A stretch of 64,000 nucleotides of DNA from Tetracentron sinense (GCA_015143295.1 CM026570.1:22203250-22267249); one strand, 5' to 3'; positions 32,070 through 43,740 are shown, counted from the stretch's first letter. A program made the numbers and translations. Notes: generated by a model not told the origin, from the letters alone.

Positions 32070-35000
32070 ATATATATACTAGTAAAATTGTACTTGCATT
32101 GCACGAATAATTTTTTTCATTATTAATGAAACATAATTTTTTTAGGATGTAAAAAAAAACTAATTTTTAATTTTTTTATTCAATATTATTCTCTTTATAT
32201 TAAATAATTTTAACAATATATTAGTATATTTTATATAATATATTTTAGTAATTAAATTTAAATTTAATATTAGAAAAGAGTTAATAATAACTTCTTTCTA
32301 CATATAAGGAGACTAAAGAGTTTTCATTACGAGCTAGTTTAGGATTGGGTCCCACTTATAAATGTATAAAAAACAGAAAATTCTATATTCTTCGCTACAG
32401 ATTTCGCAATGAGTATTTATTAGATTAAAGAGATTTTGTGCCTCTTAAACAATTTGTACGTGATTGCTAATCAACTGTTTCTATTAATGATTCTCCACTT
32501 AAAAGAAAGACAGTAGACTATACGGGCCTAAATATTTGTATAATTTTTTTGAATAAATTATCATTATTACAACAAGAAGCATAAAAAACATTTCATTATA
32601 GTCGATGATAGTTGTTTTAAAATAAAAGAAAGTTAATAAAAAATAATCAAACATAAAATTAATGGAGGTACTTGCCATATCATGCAGTTGTGATCCTTGT
32701 AGCTGAGGTAGGTGGCAGAAAATAGATTTATTTGGTTGTGGCACCTTAGCTACCATCTATCTATAAAATCCCGTGTAAGAGAATTCCAAGCCTAGTGTTC
32801 CTAATCAGACTTGAGACCATAGTCACAAAAAACTACGTTTCTTTGAAAAAAACTCGTTTAAAATGCCCATTAATACCCCTGCCATAGAAAACGGCGTTTA
32901 AAACTCGTTTTTTGAATAAAACACGTACTATAGTTTTAAACCCGTTTAAAATGAATAATACGAAAAAAAAAAAAAAAACATGTTTAAAACGAATAATACG
33001 AAAAAAAAATGGATAATCTTGAATTTTTTTAGATATGAAGATTATGTAGATATTGATGACTTTGATGCATTTTAATGAATATAAATGAGTGATTTTATTA
33101 ATATACATATTTTAGTCTTGTTTTTAATCTTGACAATTGATGTTTTAATGAAATTTAATGCCTTGATGGAATGAATTTGATGTTAAAATAATGTCATGAA
33201 TTTGTTATTGTTGCTTATAGTTACCTTTTTGTATATTATCTCACCAAATTTTTAGATATATTAATTAGCATCATTTCTAATTTTTATAATTATAAAAAAA
33301 AAATCCGTTTTTTTCCCGAAGCTTTCCCGTATTTTCCCGAATTTTTCATACTTGACCCTTGCTGAATTATTCCCGAACCCCGACTTTGTGACTATGCTTG
33401 AGACTAGCTGGGACCTAGGGGTATCAATCCTAGTTAAAATTAGGCTATATTATGAAACCTATTTAAGTGGTTTAGGATAAGTCTAGACTCATCAGTATCT
33501 TGTTTAGAAATGTCTTCTTTTTGTGATTTTCTATAGCGCATTCTTTTTGGGTTTGGTTTGGTCTTTTTACAAGACTTGTAAAGTGACAGCGCTTCAAAAG
33601 TCCCCACTTTTAACACTCACCAACCGTGGTTAAGAATCACTCATTCCTAGGGTTAAGCAATCCAACCTTGGGTTTTAGGAAGCAATAAAAACAAAAATTT
33701 CAACTTTAATAGTTAAGTTTAATCATGGTTAAAGGGGTGTTAAAAGGGACACGAGGATACGTCGATGCGTTAGATAACGTACCAAGGAGTACGCTAATCA
33801 CTACTCTAAAATATTTATGCTTTTTTGTAAGTAGGAAATTAGTATGACATATTGGTAAATATTTTTATATAAAATACATTTTTGTATTTTTTGATTGAGT
33901 ACATTAGTAATTAATCTAGTTAAGCTTAACCAGGGTTAAAGGAGTATTAAAGGAACACGAGGACATATTGACATGTTAGATAACATATCGAGGAGTTTGC
34001 TAATCACAACTCAAAAATATTTGATTGGTAAATATTTTTATATAAAGTACATTTTTGTAATTGTTTAAAAGAAGGGATCTTAATTCGTAAAAGACTACCT
34101 TCTTCCTCCCAACAACATATACAGATACAGATACGCCTGTCTTTTTTAAAAATCTCTTTCCTTTTGCTCTTCTTCCGTAAATCCCCACTTATTTCCTTCT
34201 TCCATCTTTCCATTAGTTATAAATACTAAAAAATTTGGGGAGAACATGAAAATGGAACATCTTATTTATAATAAGGAACGGGTCAGGTCTGCCTCCTTCC
34301 CCATTGATTCGTGATGTTCGGATCTTTCCTTCTTTTCAACTATGCTTCTTATTTTGATCAATATACTGATTGAAGGAGGAGAGAAGAGGAGAGGAACAAG
34401 AAGGATGTGTGGCAACTCATGGCCATCGCCCGCAGCAACCCCTAATTTTATCAAAAGTAAAGGAAGATCCCTCAACGTATCGTGGGGGAATTCTTTTAGT
34501 ATATAAAAACTATTAATATTTATAATTTTTTTACTATAATTTAATTTATGCAAAGTAAGGTAAAGGGTAAATTTTTTATTGTAATTTGATTTATATTTAG
34601 TAAAGTAAAGGGTAATAATGTCTATATAAAGTTTAGGTTACTCCTTGTACTTTTATTAGTAGAATGATATATATATATATATATATATATAAATTGATCT
34701 TGATTACCTACAAAAAAAAGGAATCAAAATTTAATAAATCAAAATGGTTTAATATCAATTTTAGGGTTTAATTCAATAATAACAATAATAATGATGAAAT
34801 AGTGAAATAATCAAGTAATTCAAGCTAGAGATCAAACTTGACTCTAATATAGGATTCAGATTAATAAGTATGGCCAATGGTATAGTACGGCAGCTATAGA
34901 ACTTGATTTCTTTGGTTGTCTTGCTCCTACCTCAATACCTCAATAACCTCCCTTGATCAAACTTCGGTCAGCAATAATTCTTCTCAAACTTTTGATCAAA

Positions 35001-38000
35001 GATCAACACAATAAAGTATGATAGCAATCACACAATCCAATCACAAATTCATCATTAGCAAGCTTGAATAAAGTCAATTAGACTCCTTGCTAAAGATCAA
35101 ATTTAAATCAATCAACTCATTATTCTACAAAACTCAACCCATAGCCCTATATTGGGGGGCGTTTGATAAAACTTAAAATAAGAGCTTATTGACTTATCCT
35201 ACTAAATTATGCTCTTATTTAGTAATAAGGTTGTTTGATAATATTTTAGTGAGGTCTAAATATTTTAGCAATAAGTGATTTTACCTCTTATTCAATAAGC
35301 ACTAAGCTACTTTTTGAAAAAGAACTTTTTTTTCTTATACAGAAAATGTCAATTTTCAGATCATTCTATCATTATATATAGATCTTAATTTGTAGAGATT
35401 AATTAAAAAGCACTTATTAGATTAGTTTTATCAAACGCCCCCTAAGTCCCAAAATTTAGCTTCCTTTACTTACTCAAACTCAACTTTAGAAACTCCTATT
35501 CGTTTAAGCAACATAAAAAAAGATATTCAACTTCTCAAACAAATTGAACAATTAAAATAAATGATATGTTAATATTAAAAGGCTTTTTCTAACCAACCCT
35601 CATTATAATTTAAGCCCAATTAATCAGTAGGCCTAAATTAGTAAGTTGATCTAAGTTAGAGTTTAACATCCTGGCCTAAATTAACTTGTGAGCCTTCTCT
35701 TATGAGGTGGCTCATAGGGCTGATGTGGCTTGGCTTGAAAGCCTCCTAGGGCTAGGCGAAACCCTCTAAGAGAATTTGAGTTATTCGAACCACTTGATGA
35801 GGTAGCTTGGGATGCTCATGCATCAACTCTCCCTGAGTTGGAAAGTTCGGCCTCGAACATGTCTTTGGCCTTGATCTTCTAAAATTCCTCCAGTCGCTGA
35901 CTAACTCTTCACTTGACGCTCGTTCACAATGCTTTCTTGGAGTCTGTTGTGCTCCTGCTCGCAGTACCACATTCTTTCCTTTGATGAAGAAGTGTAAGTG
36001 TTACTCCTGGCATAATAAACGGCATCCATGTTTGATTGCCAAGATCGCCCTAAGAACACATCATACGCATCCACATCACATACGTAGCACGTAACATGTC
36101 AAAAAAATTCTTCAGCTCCAACATAATAGTAAAAGTAGTAGACAATCATTCTTTATGCATCACCTGTATTTTCTGTTATGGATCCGCTGTCAAGGCATCA
36201 ATTTCATATCCAAAACTAACTTAGAAGAGTGGCAGTGACTTCTCTCTGCTCATACCTCCCCACATAAATGTGTCCTGGATAATTAAGCAACCCATCATGC
36301 TCTTGCTGTTTCTTCATTTACAACTCTCTTAGTTGGAGTTCTCTTCATGAATGGCATAATATATATGTTGCCTCTCCTTCCACCACAACTGTCAGCATGT
36401 CTTCAGCCGAAGGAACAACTTCTTGTTCTACCTGTCTTATTGGGATTGTATTCTATGATAGCCACAGCCTTCGACTTAGGACACACAGTGGAGAAATGCC
36501 TTTGGGCACGGAGCACCACAACTATAACAACTGACGTACTTATGCTCACCTGTCTTAATATGATCTTTCGGACCTCAATAGTCTTCACCTTGGCCTTCAA
36601 TTCTGAAACCTTCAACTTCCGATCAAACTGTGTCCATAAGTACGACATCTTCTCCTCAGATACCAGTGGAATATGATATTCCGAATCTAGTGTAGTTAAT
36701 TGCATAGCCATTTCATATTGAGTCTCTAATCTTAAGCCATGCACGGATTTCTGCACTAATATCCTGGTGTGACCTTAGCATGAACATTGCGCAAAAATCT
36801 TGTGAAACTTCTCTGCATATTCAGGAACACTCACAGCACTGTGGCATAAATCTTGCATCCTGTTGCTTAAAGTCCTAGTGTAGTTAAATGGCACAAATTT
36901 CTTCATTTGTTCTCTTAGCCTTTCCCATATTCTGATATGCTTAATCCCTGGTGCATACGAAGATGTACTAGATCTGACCACTAAAGTGACGCAAACTCTC
37001 TAAATCCAGTTGCAACCAAAGGAACTTTTCTCTTCTTGGGAATGGGTCTTGTAGGCAAGAATATTCTCTACATTTGTCAATGACCCTAGGAATACCCTAG
37101 GTTTCATTTGACCATGAAACTCAGGTAAGTCCACCTTCAACCCATCGTCTCTATCTTGTGGAGCACTGGAAGGTGAAGTGACAAAGGTGGAACTGCTAGA
37201 AATACCCATCCAGACACCCCCAGGGCTAGCTATGAGCCTTCTCTTATGAAGTGGCTCATAAGGCTGATGTTATTTGGCTTGAAAACCCCATAGGGCCATA
37301 GTCACAAAAAACTATGTTTTTTTGAAAAAAACCCGTTTAAAACGCTCATTAATACCCTGCCGTAGAAAACGGCGTTTAAAACTCGTTTTTTTTTAATAAA
37401 ACACGTATTATAGTTTTAAACCCGTTTAAAACGAATAATATGAAAAAAATACGTTTAAAACGAATAATACTAAAGAAAAAAAAACGGATAATCTTGAAAT
37501 TTTTTGGGAATGAAGATTATGCAGATATTGATAACTTTGATGCTCTTTTAAGGGATTGATATGAGTGGTTTTATTAATATACGTATTTTAGTCTTGTTTT
37601 TAATCTTGATAATTGATGTTCTAATGAAATTTAATTCCTTGATGGAATCAATTTGATGTTAAAATGATGTTATGAACTTATTATTGTTGATTATAGTTAC
37701 TCTTTTTGTATATTTTCTCACGAAATTGTTAGATATATTAATTAGTATTGTTACTAACTTTTATAATTATAAATTTTTTCTCCGTTTTTTCCCCGAAGCT
37801 TTCCCATATTGTGCCGATTTTTTCCGTATTTGACCCTTGCCGAATTATTCCCGAACCCCGACTTTGTGACTATGCATAGGGCTAGCTGAAACCGTCTAAG
37901 AGAATTCGAGCCATTCCAACCACTTGATGACGTGGCTCAGGATGCTCTTCATCATGTAGCCATTATAAATAGAAAGAGGAATAGCGCGTTGCCTTTCTTC

Positions 38001-41000
38001 AAACCCTAAGAGCTTTTGAAATACCCATCCACTCTTATTAACTAGAATCGATAAGAATTCTGTGCCTTCATCCAACCTCTTCATCTGACTCCAAAATCCA
38101 TCCTACTCATCAAGTAACCCAGGAACTCTCAATTTACATGATCATAAATTCATCTTGCAGAGAATTCCCCTCCTGCCACTCCTGATTCTTGCATCCAAAT
38201 ACCCATAGCCATAGCTATTAAAATTCCATCAAGAACCTGTCTCCCTTTCATGAAAGCACCCATGCATTGGCGAGATAATTATATCCATAACCAATTTATT
38301 CTCTAGGGCAGTACTTCTGTCAGGATCTTGTAAAAGCTTCCCATTAGACTTATAGGCAATAATCACTGAGCTCCTTATCACCCCCTATCTTGGGGATAAG
38401 GGCAACGAAAATACTGTTGTGAACTTGATCAAAACTTCCTTCCCTATAAAACACATCCACAACATTTATAAAATTATTTGCTTGTTAATTTCTCTTAATC
38501 GTAACTGGTGCTGAAATTGTTGGAAATTGTACTGTCATTACCAGCAACTGAATTAAGTTTCTACAATCTTTCATCAACCTATTCCAGCTGAAGTTGTCCT
38601 AATAATGTGATCTACCAGGCAAGAGAGGAATTAGATATTTCTTTATAGTCTTATCTGTTTGTTGAAGTTTATTTTCATGCATGCATGATGGTTAGGACTT
38701 AAGATGTAATGGCAGTATTTATTGATTGTAAAGGGGATCATTCCTGGATATTTTCTCTTCTTATTTGATACTGGTTTACAGTCTCTTGTTCGTAACATCA
38801 TACATCTTCCTGCTTGCATTGGAGTTTTATCTTCCTTCATAATTCTGATATTGCTTGAAGCTTTTTTGGGGCGCAGGGATGTTCCAGAGACTAGGGAAAT
38901 ACCAAGAGATGTGGATCTTGAAGAGGGGAAACCCAAACAATTGGTGTCTCAAGACATTGCTGACAAAAAGGTCCCAGAAGATGAAGAAAATGTATGTTTT
39001 CTAATAATATCCGCACAATATTGAACGATGTGGAAAAAAAAATTAGCTTATCTGCTTGTCGCCGATTGTTTTCCAGGAAATGACTCTTGATGAATACGAG
39101 AAACTATGTTTTGAAAAGAGGAAGGCTTTGGAAGCTTTAAAAAATGAGGAGAGAAAAGTTACTCCTGATAAAGATTTTGAGTTGATGAAACTTGTTGAGA
39201 AAAAGAAAGAGGAAAACCTTTTCATTAAGCTGGTGGGTAAATGAGTTAACCATCTTTCATCAGCAGCTTTCATTTTGTCATCTGTTGTGTCCACAGTGAA
39301 TTGATTGCTTTTCCATTAATTTCCAGAAGTCTGAAAAGGACAAGCTTAAGAATAAGGATAGCCTTGAAAAAGAAGAGAAAGTGCGTAAGGTATTGAAAAT
39401 CATCATACATGCATGCTTATGTTAGTTTCATAATTTCATTTTTGTCTCTATAATTTCATTTTTAGTTACCTTTGTAAGCTGCAGTCTTCTATCCTACAAC
39501 ATTATTGTTGTAATGCGACATGTTAAGGGTTGATGGTATAAGGCATTTGATCACCAGTATGACATGTGAAGGGTTGATGCTCAATATGGCTTTTGATCAC
39601 CAGTAATAGTATGCATAACTTTCTAATGCCTAATTGCTTTGTTAGATGCTAGACAATTGACATGTCCTTAATCTACATTGATTTTTTTTTTGTTTTTTCA
39701 TCATCATCATCATCTCTCTCTCTCTCTATCTCTCGGTTCCTTTGTGTTTGTTCCTCAAAGTCTAATTGATGTGCTCTTTGTAAAGGTTATGCAACTTCAC
39801 TGATGCCACCTAATTAAATCCCTGACTCGATATCTTAAGAGGATTTCAAGTAATTAAAAGTAGTTTGTGTTTTCTAGGCATAACTCTATAGGTGTAAATG
39901 TCAGTTTGAGCTGGAAACAGTAGTTACTTGTACATCCCAGGTTGAGTAGTCTCCATTTCATGAAACCTAAAAGTGGTGGTTGAAGTTTGAACACCAGCTT
40001 TGGTACCTACCATCATTTTGCATTGCCAAGTTGAATAGTGATGTCATTGGCTAGTTAAATGTTTAATTTTCTGCAAGCCTGCAACTTATATATCTCTAGG
40101 ATGACCTACAAAAGAATTGGAGAATGTTCCACCAATTCGTTACCATTTATGACTAGTGATTGATGAATATGTTCCATATATGATTACATGATTTGCATTG
40201 TCAGGTGATCTAGTGTTCACATTGAAATGTCATGTTGATGTTAATTGACCATTGACTTTCAAACAATATTGTATAAGAAAAAATTTGCAAACCTAAAACA
40301 GTAAGATGGTTGATTATGATGAATCTTGGTCTCAGCTAAAGCCAGTGGATTATGATCCATCACCCCTGCACGACAGGTCTTTTTCTTGTAATATGGTTGA
40401 GCTCAGCAAACAGGTTAACCTAGAAGGAAAAAAGGCAAACCAAATCATTCCTGATGAGGACAAAACAGCCACATCTCTGTATCCATGCTCCATTAGCTTG
40501 TCATTTTCCTCAGTCTTCAGTGCAGGTACCTTTTTATTTCAGGGTCCTGTCATTACGTCTCCGAGCCCCTTTGATTATCTAACCTTTTCATTTCGTACCC
40601 CTTGTTATGTCAATCCAACAGCTCAATGCCTCAATCACCTGATGCTTTATTTCCTGAAGTCAAAAATTAGAAAACCAGGAGGGAGATTCATATCAGGATT
40701 TCAAGAGGCAGGGGTCGAAGATATAGAGCGAGAATGTGCAGAGCAGACAAAAATTATTCAAACAATAATATTGAACAAGTAAGATGCCAAACTTGGGTGT
40801 CTATGGGTAAACATGGAGAGGATCCGCAATCAGAGAATAGTGCAGATGATATGGTTGAAAAATTGGTGTTGACATTGATGAATTCCGAAGGACAACCTGT
40901 GAGGTTATTAGACATCATTAGTGAGGAGTAATGGAGGATATAGCAACAAAGCCTAGCAATGTTAAAAGAGGGTGTAGAAAATTGAGGAATTTGTCATGTG

Positions 41001-43456
41001 AGTTGAATTATGAGTCCCATGGAAATGTCAACAAAAGAGAAGAAGGCAACCCATGGTTCAAAAGGAGAACTGGGCCGTCATTGGGTTGTTTAAGAAAGAG
41101 AAGGGGTCTATTAATGAGAATATTTGAAAAGTTGAGCCGAGCATTCTCATGCTTCAAGAAACCAAAGGTAGGGTGATTGATACAGATGTAATCGGAGGCT
41201 TTTGGAGAGATAGAAACAAGCATTGCTTAAAGGCTCTTTCGATGTTTGTGATTATTTGGGATGAGAGAGAGGTTGAGAGTCTGGGAGATATTATGGAAAA
41301 AATCTCTCCTTCAGAATCAAATTTGTCTCATTTTGGACACTCATGAATGTGTATGGGCCTAACTACCCTAGCATCAGGAAGGAGATGTGGGTAGACTTGA
41401 GTAGCCTTTTCTTTTTACGGAACATAGTGTGGGGGAGATTTCAGTGTGATCATATTCTCTTAGGAGAAGAATGGAGAAGTCGCATGAAATTATGTTTTTC
41501 ATGTTTTGGGACATTTATTACCTCACTACTCAAAGTAAGCTATGCTCTTTATTATATTTTTTGGGGACTGAAATCTGGTTTCATATATGCTTTATTTCTA
41601 GTTTTATCTCTATTTTCAATGTTAAATTAATATGTTTACTTTATATAAATTAAATTTTGGTCGTCTAGCTAACGCCAACTTAGGGAAGTCCTATCACCCT
41701 GGCGTTAGCTAGACTCCCAGTACACTGGTTCTGCCTTTGTCTTACTTTCACACTAGGTTGTGTAGACTCTTCAAAACAGCAAGCGAGTTGCATGTCAATA
41801 CATGTGGTCACGGATTCGGGCACGGACTTGGCTGTTGTGTCTTATAACAAAAAGAGTCCATGCTTAGACGAATTTGGACTTGGAGTCTTGGACACGGATT
41901 CACCTGATACTCATAATCTATAAGTATTATTTAGACAAAATATGGCATACAACAGTATATAATTAGCTTAAATGTTTGCAAATTCTTTCTCACTCATCAT
42001 TAGAAAAGAGAAACCAATAGGTTGAGAGGGAGGGGGGACCACCATCCCTTTGTTTTACAACAAGTGCGTCAGAGATCCAAATCTGAAAATTTTGAATTAG
42101 CTTAATTTTTTGCAAATTCTTTCACTCTCATCGTTAGATAAGAGAAACCGGTAGGTTAAGAGGGGGGAACAACCACCCCATTGTTTTCAACAGAAAAATA
42201 AAACCAAGCGTGCAACCAATGCGTCGGAGATTCAAATCTGAAATTTTTGAAGTTTCAAAGAGATCAAGGGATAAGCTTAAAACACTATGCTTTTTAACAA
42301 ACACTTGAGTCAAACTTCAATCATCAGGAGATTCATGTACAAATTCGTTTTGCTAGTTACTTTTTTTACTTATTCTATTAGAAAATTCAGATTTTGAATC
42401 CTCTTTTAAGATTAGTATGAACGATTTAAAATTAATATATGTTCATTACTTCATTTGCTTTAATTTTCTATCTTATTTACATTGTTCAATGAACTGTAAT
42501 ACATGATATTTTGTAAATTAATATTCATTTCTAATTAGTAACTGCTGAACTTAGCTTGTTTAATTCTTGACACTTGACATACCATGAGAGCATTTGTATT
42601 ATTTTGAGAGTTTTATTTACTGAGTATTGTGTGCAATAATTTTGCTTTCATGTTTAATTTCATTAGTCTTTCATAGTGTTATTCATATAAAACTTAAAGT
42701 TTAATAATTATAAAATAAAACATTAGAATATCCTTTCGTGTCCTTGAATCTATTCTTTTGAGGTTCGATGACTCCAAGACTCCGCATCCAACTGCGACAC
42801 CCATGTTCGTGTCTGTGCAGCATAACTTCCACCAATCGTGAAGGGCAAAGTTATGCTGAAAATAACCATTCACTTTTATGGATGCTAGTATCATTTGAAG
42901 AAATTTCTTTGGATTATATCGTGAAATTTAGGACCAGCTAAACTTCTTGTGTGTTGGAATTGCATTTTTCGTCTTCCCAGCCCTTTCCCTTTCTTCTTCC
43001 TTTTCTTGTGGTTGATATCTGCAGTTATTATCCTCTTTTTGTATTCCATCTACTACTTCCTGCTTTTTTTCCTTTCATGCCTTTGCTTGTGGTTGGTTAG
43101 TGCAGTTACTATCGCCTTTTTCTCATGGTCTTATATGGATAGATTATCATTATTAATGAAGTAGAAACGCTTGATTTTATGATAACCTTCTTATCAACGA
43201 TGGAAAGACCAAACCATAATGTATTTGTTTTTTTTTTCCTTTCGTTTTGCAGTCAGTGACCATAAAAGAATTCCTGAAGCCAGCGGAAGGTGAGAACTAC
43301 ATTTGGCCTACGGCTCGCGGGCGAGGTGGACGGGGTCGCGGACGTGTGGAGCGTGGTGGACATAGGGAAGGGTTTTTGGGGCTTCCAGGTATTAAGGCTG
43401 CTCCTGCACCTTGCATCGAGGATCCTGACCAGTTTCCTCTCTTGGGGGAGCTGTGA
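27365..43456 (+). CDS. HABP4/PAI-RBP1 family RGG-box RNA-binding protein, six exons
   Basis: Cytosolic or nuclear mRNA- and ribosome-associated protein of the Stm1/SERBP1/AtRGGA type. Exons: 27365-27566, 27720-28266, 38877-38991, 39077-39232, 39327-39389, 43253-43456, all with GT..AG borders and compatible phases (1, 2, 0, 0, 0), giving 428 residues and a TGA. Order of parts: Stm1-like N-terminus (MARQENPFALLGDDDGDD), a basic linker, an RGG/RG-rich low-complexity centre in exon 2 (GRGRGGRGRGSGR), then the HABP4_PAI-RBP1 domain in exons 3-5 (EMTLDEYEKLCFEKRKALEAL, ENLFIKL). Exon 6 has SVTIKEFLKPAEGENY, a second RG box and the terminal IEDPDQFPLLGEL. Length is somewhat above the ~360 residues I recall for Arabidopsis relatives. 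No disabling change was seen. The start is the first in-frame ATG. Intron 2 (10.6 kb) and intron 5 (3.9 kb) are swollen by transposons. Transcript data would be needed to fix the leader. Confidence 0.93.
28497..29560 (-). mobile_element. Possible LTR (minus strand) in intron 2
   Basis: On the minus strand, TTTATAAATAG near 29368 is followed by a leader-like stretch (CTCTTTTATGAGAGA) of the sort seen at LTR transcription starts, and repeated AGGGTTTTAGGG words. I could not define TG...CA ends or target duplications, so the limits are approximate. Confidence 0.3.
30481..31134 (-). pseudogene. Unidentified minus-strand ORF relic split by a hAT MITE
   Basis: Minus-strand frames upstream (KMKVYDRLDMRAIIGS, to 30927) and downstream (DDMMHEMDRISV..., to 30481) of the 109-bp MITE read as one Tyr/Ser/His-rich protein ending QSIEIVYAPDASQQ. 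A ~77-bp tandem duplication (about 30609-30755) doubles the block QHSHYDSGYIYEK. I do not recognise the family. It could be the C-terminal exon of a transposase-derived protein, but that is a guess. Confidence 0.35.
30810..30918. mobile_element. Small hAT-type MITE, 109 bp
   Basis: Ends TAGGGGTGTTAA...GTTGACATCCCTA, flanked by CTTGCGAC (30802-30809) and CCTGTGAC (30919-30926), which match at 6 of 8 bases. The body has GGGCCGGGGTTGGGC and its complement. Confidence 0.7.
31681..31900 (+). pseudogene. LINE ORF2 C-terminal fragment
   Basis: The plus-strand frame reads IVWVLWTERNNRTLEGSSSSLEQVY followed by LLLEW, the conserved 'xVxWxLWxERNxRxFE...' tail of plant L1-type ORF2. Only the last ~65 residues remain. 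It is followed by a run of 18 G at 31951-31968 and a (TC)n run. Confidence 0.75.
31951..31968. repeat. G18 tract
   Basis: Uninterrupted run of 18 G downstream of a LINE tail inside intron 2, with G-quadruplex potential. A second such tract (G20) is at 12083. Confidence 0.95.
32033..32066. repeat. (TC)n microsatellite
   Basis: About 17 TC dinucleotides next to the 3' end of Helitron-like copy B. Confidence 0.95.
32818..33396. mobile_element. hAT-type MITE, CATAGTCACAAA family, copy 1
   Basis: Inverted ends CATAGTCACAAA...TTTGTGACTATG and perfect 8-bp duplications CTTGAGAC at 32810-32817 and 33397-33404. About 85-90% similar by eye to the copy at 37297-37874. Contains repeated AAACTCGTTTAAAA words. 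It inserted into Helitron-like copy B. Confidence 0.95.
33712..34062. repeat. Two tandem copies of a ~205-bp unit
   Basis: 33712-33895 and 33920-34062 share GTTAAGTTTAAYCAKGGTTAAA-type starts, ACACGAGGA, GTTAGATAAC and the end GGTAAATATTTTTATATAAA. Lies inside Helitron-like copy B. Confidence 0.8.
35155..35442. mobile_element. MITE with 19-bp inverted ends GGGGGCGTTTGATAAAACT
   Basis: Both ends are perfect inverted copies over 19 bp, 288 bp overall, AT-rich centre, no coding. The flanks do not show a clear target duplication, so the superfamily is open (PIF/Harbinger or hAT). Confidence 0.85.
35689..37954 (-). mobile_element. Small LTR element carrying gag and protease only
   Basis: Two direct repeats of ~137 bp with TG...CA ends: 35689-35825, and 37233-37954 once a hAT MITE is removed. 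On the minus strand they start TGATG and end AAGGCTCA. A purine tract (CAGGGAGAG) precedes the left repeat, as a 3' LTR requires. Between them on the minus strand: gag (VDLPEFHGQMKPRVFLGSLTNVENILAYKT from 37209; LREQMKKFVPFNYTRTLSNRMQDL), a zinc-knuckle CYSCGA...HFSTVCPK region with a frameshift (about 36500), and protease-like DAYDVFLGRSWQSNMDAV near 36050. No RT or integrase. No target duplication was found, so age or border decay is likely. Confidence 0.7.
37297..37874. mobile_element. hAT-type MITE, CATAGTCACAAA family, copy 2
   Basis: Same inverted ends as the copy at 32818, 578 bp, perfect 8-bp duplications CATAGGGC at 37289-37296 and 37875-37882. It inserted into the 5' LTR of the gag-only element. 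Confidence 0.95.
37955..38480 (-). pseudogene. LINE reverse transcriptase relic
   Basis: The minus strand reads VVDVFYREGSFDQVHNSIFVALIPK, then after a frame change ISLMGSFYKILTEVL, FMKGRQVLDGILIA, YDHVN and FLSILVNKSG, ending in a degenerate GLRQGDPLSP-like stretch next to the gag-only element. Many stops and at least three frameshifts. Standard L1-type ORF2 motif order. Confidence 0.8.
40306..41490 (+). pseudogene. LINE fragment with ORF2 endonuclease relic, in intron 5
   Basis: An open frame at 40306-40782 leads into decayed ORF2. From about 41145 the frame reads MLQETKGRVIDTD, then IIWDEREVES, NVYGPNYPSIRKEMW, and in another frame CGGDFSVI near 41428. These are the QETK, WD, VYGPN and GGDFNV motifs of the L1 endonuclease. 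Several stops and frameshifts. The 40306 ORF itself is not recognised and is assigned to the LINE by position only. Confidence 0.68.
41663..41714. repeat. Perfect 15-bp inverted repeat (hairpin)
   Basis: GTCTAGCTAACGCCA at 41663-41677 and its exact complement at 41700-41714, with a 22-base loop. Confidence 0.9.
41962..42252. repeat. ~137-bp tandem duplication
   Basis: Two imperfect copies starting ATTAGCTTAA near 41962 and 42098, each with GCAAATTCTTTC, AGAGAAACC and TTCAAATCTGAAA-like ends. Confidence 0.8.
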
Positions 43457-43740
43457 GATGGTGGTTTTTGATACTGGTAGGTGTATTATTTTATTTTTTT
43501 TTCCTTTTTTCCTTCTTATACTCATCTTGTCTTGGTAGTTCTGGTTAACTTTCAACAAAGTTTGAAATATTAGTATTTGTTATTGTATTTGCTTTAGAGG
43601 TGTCGTCTTAGGTTAGATCTAGTGAAAATCGTTACTATGTTCTTATGTAAATCTAGTGCTCTCTTTTTCCCCTACTAGTTTCAAGCTAGAGAGAAGTTTT
43701 TTTTTTCTTTATGGGGTATAGTTGTATAGAAAAGGATCTA
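43457..43740 (+). other. 3' UTR and flank of the HABP4-family gene
   Basis: Directly follows the stop codon; T-rich with no further coding. The polyadenylation site cannot be placed from sequence alone. A ~100-bp direct duplication (AAACTTGCCCAGCCTT at about 43740 and 43828) follows. Confidence 0.5.

Larger units (their letters stand above)
32079..34677 (-). mobile_element. Non-autonomous Helitron-like element, copy B
   Basis: On the minus strand it starts A/TCATTCTACTAATAAAAG and ends TTTTACTAG/T, the same ends as copy A at 4108-5640. The last ~230 bp and first ~60 bp align with copy A, with the AATATAAAGAGA and AATTTAAATTTAA words shared. It is longer because of a 579-bp hAT MITE (32818-33396) and a ~200-bp internal tandem duplication. 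No helicase coding was seen. Confidence 0.65.
28267..38876 (+). other. Intron 2 of the HABP4-family gene, 10,610 bp
   Basis: Donor TG/GTATGC and acceptor GGGCGCAG/G; joining restores the Trp codon in GEW-DVPETRE, as expected for the family. Contents in order: LTR-like DNA, an unidentified minus-strand ORF with a hAT MITE, a LINE tail, a Helitron-like element with a hAT MITE inside it, a palindromic MITE, a gag-only LTR element with another hAT MITE, and a LINE RT relic. Confidence 0.9.
39390..43252 (+). other. Intron 5 of the HABP4-family gene, 3,863 bp
   Basis: Donor AAG/GTATTG and acceptor TTTTGCAG/TCA keep phase 0. Contains a LINE 5' fragment, a perfect 15-bp hairpin and a ~137-bp tandem duplication; the rest is AT-rich. 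Confidence 0.88.

Noticed and set aside
36347..36676. Plus-strand 109-codon ORF in intron 2
   Set aside because: It lies opposite the gag zinc-knuckle region of the minus-strand gag-only element and has no motif of its own.
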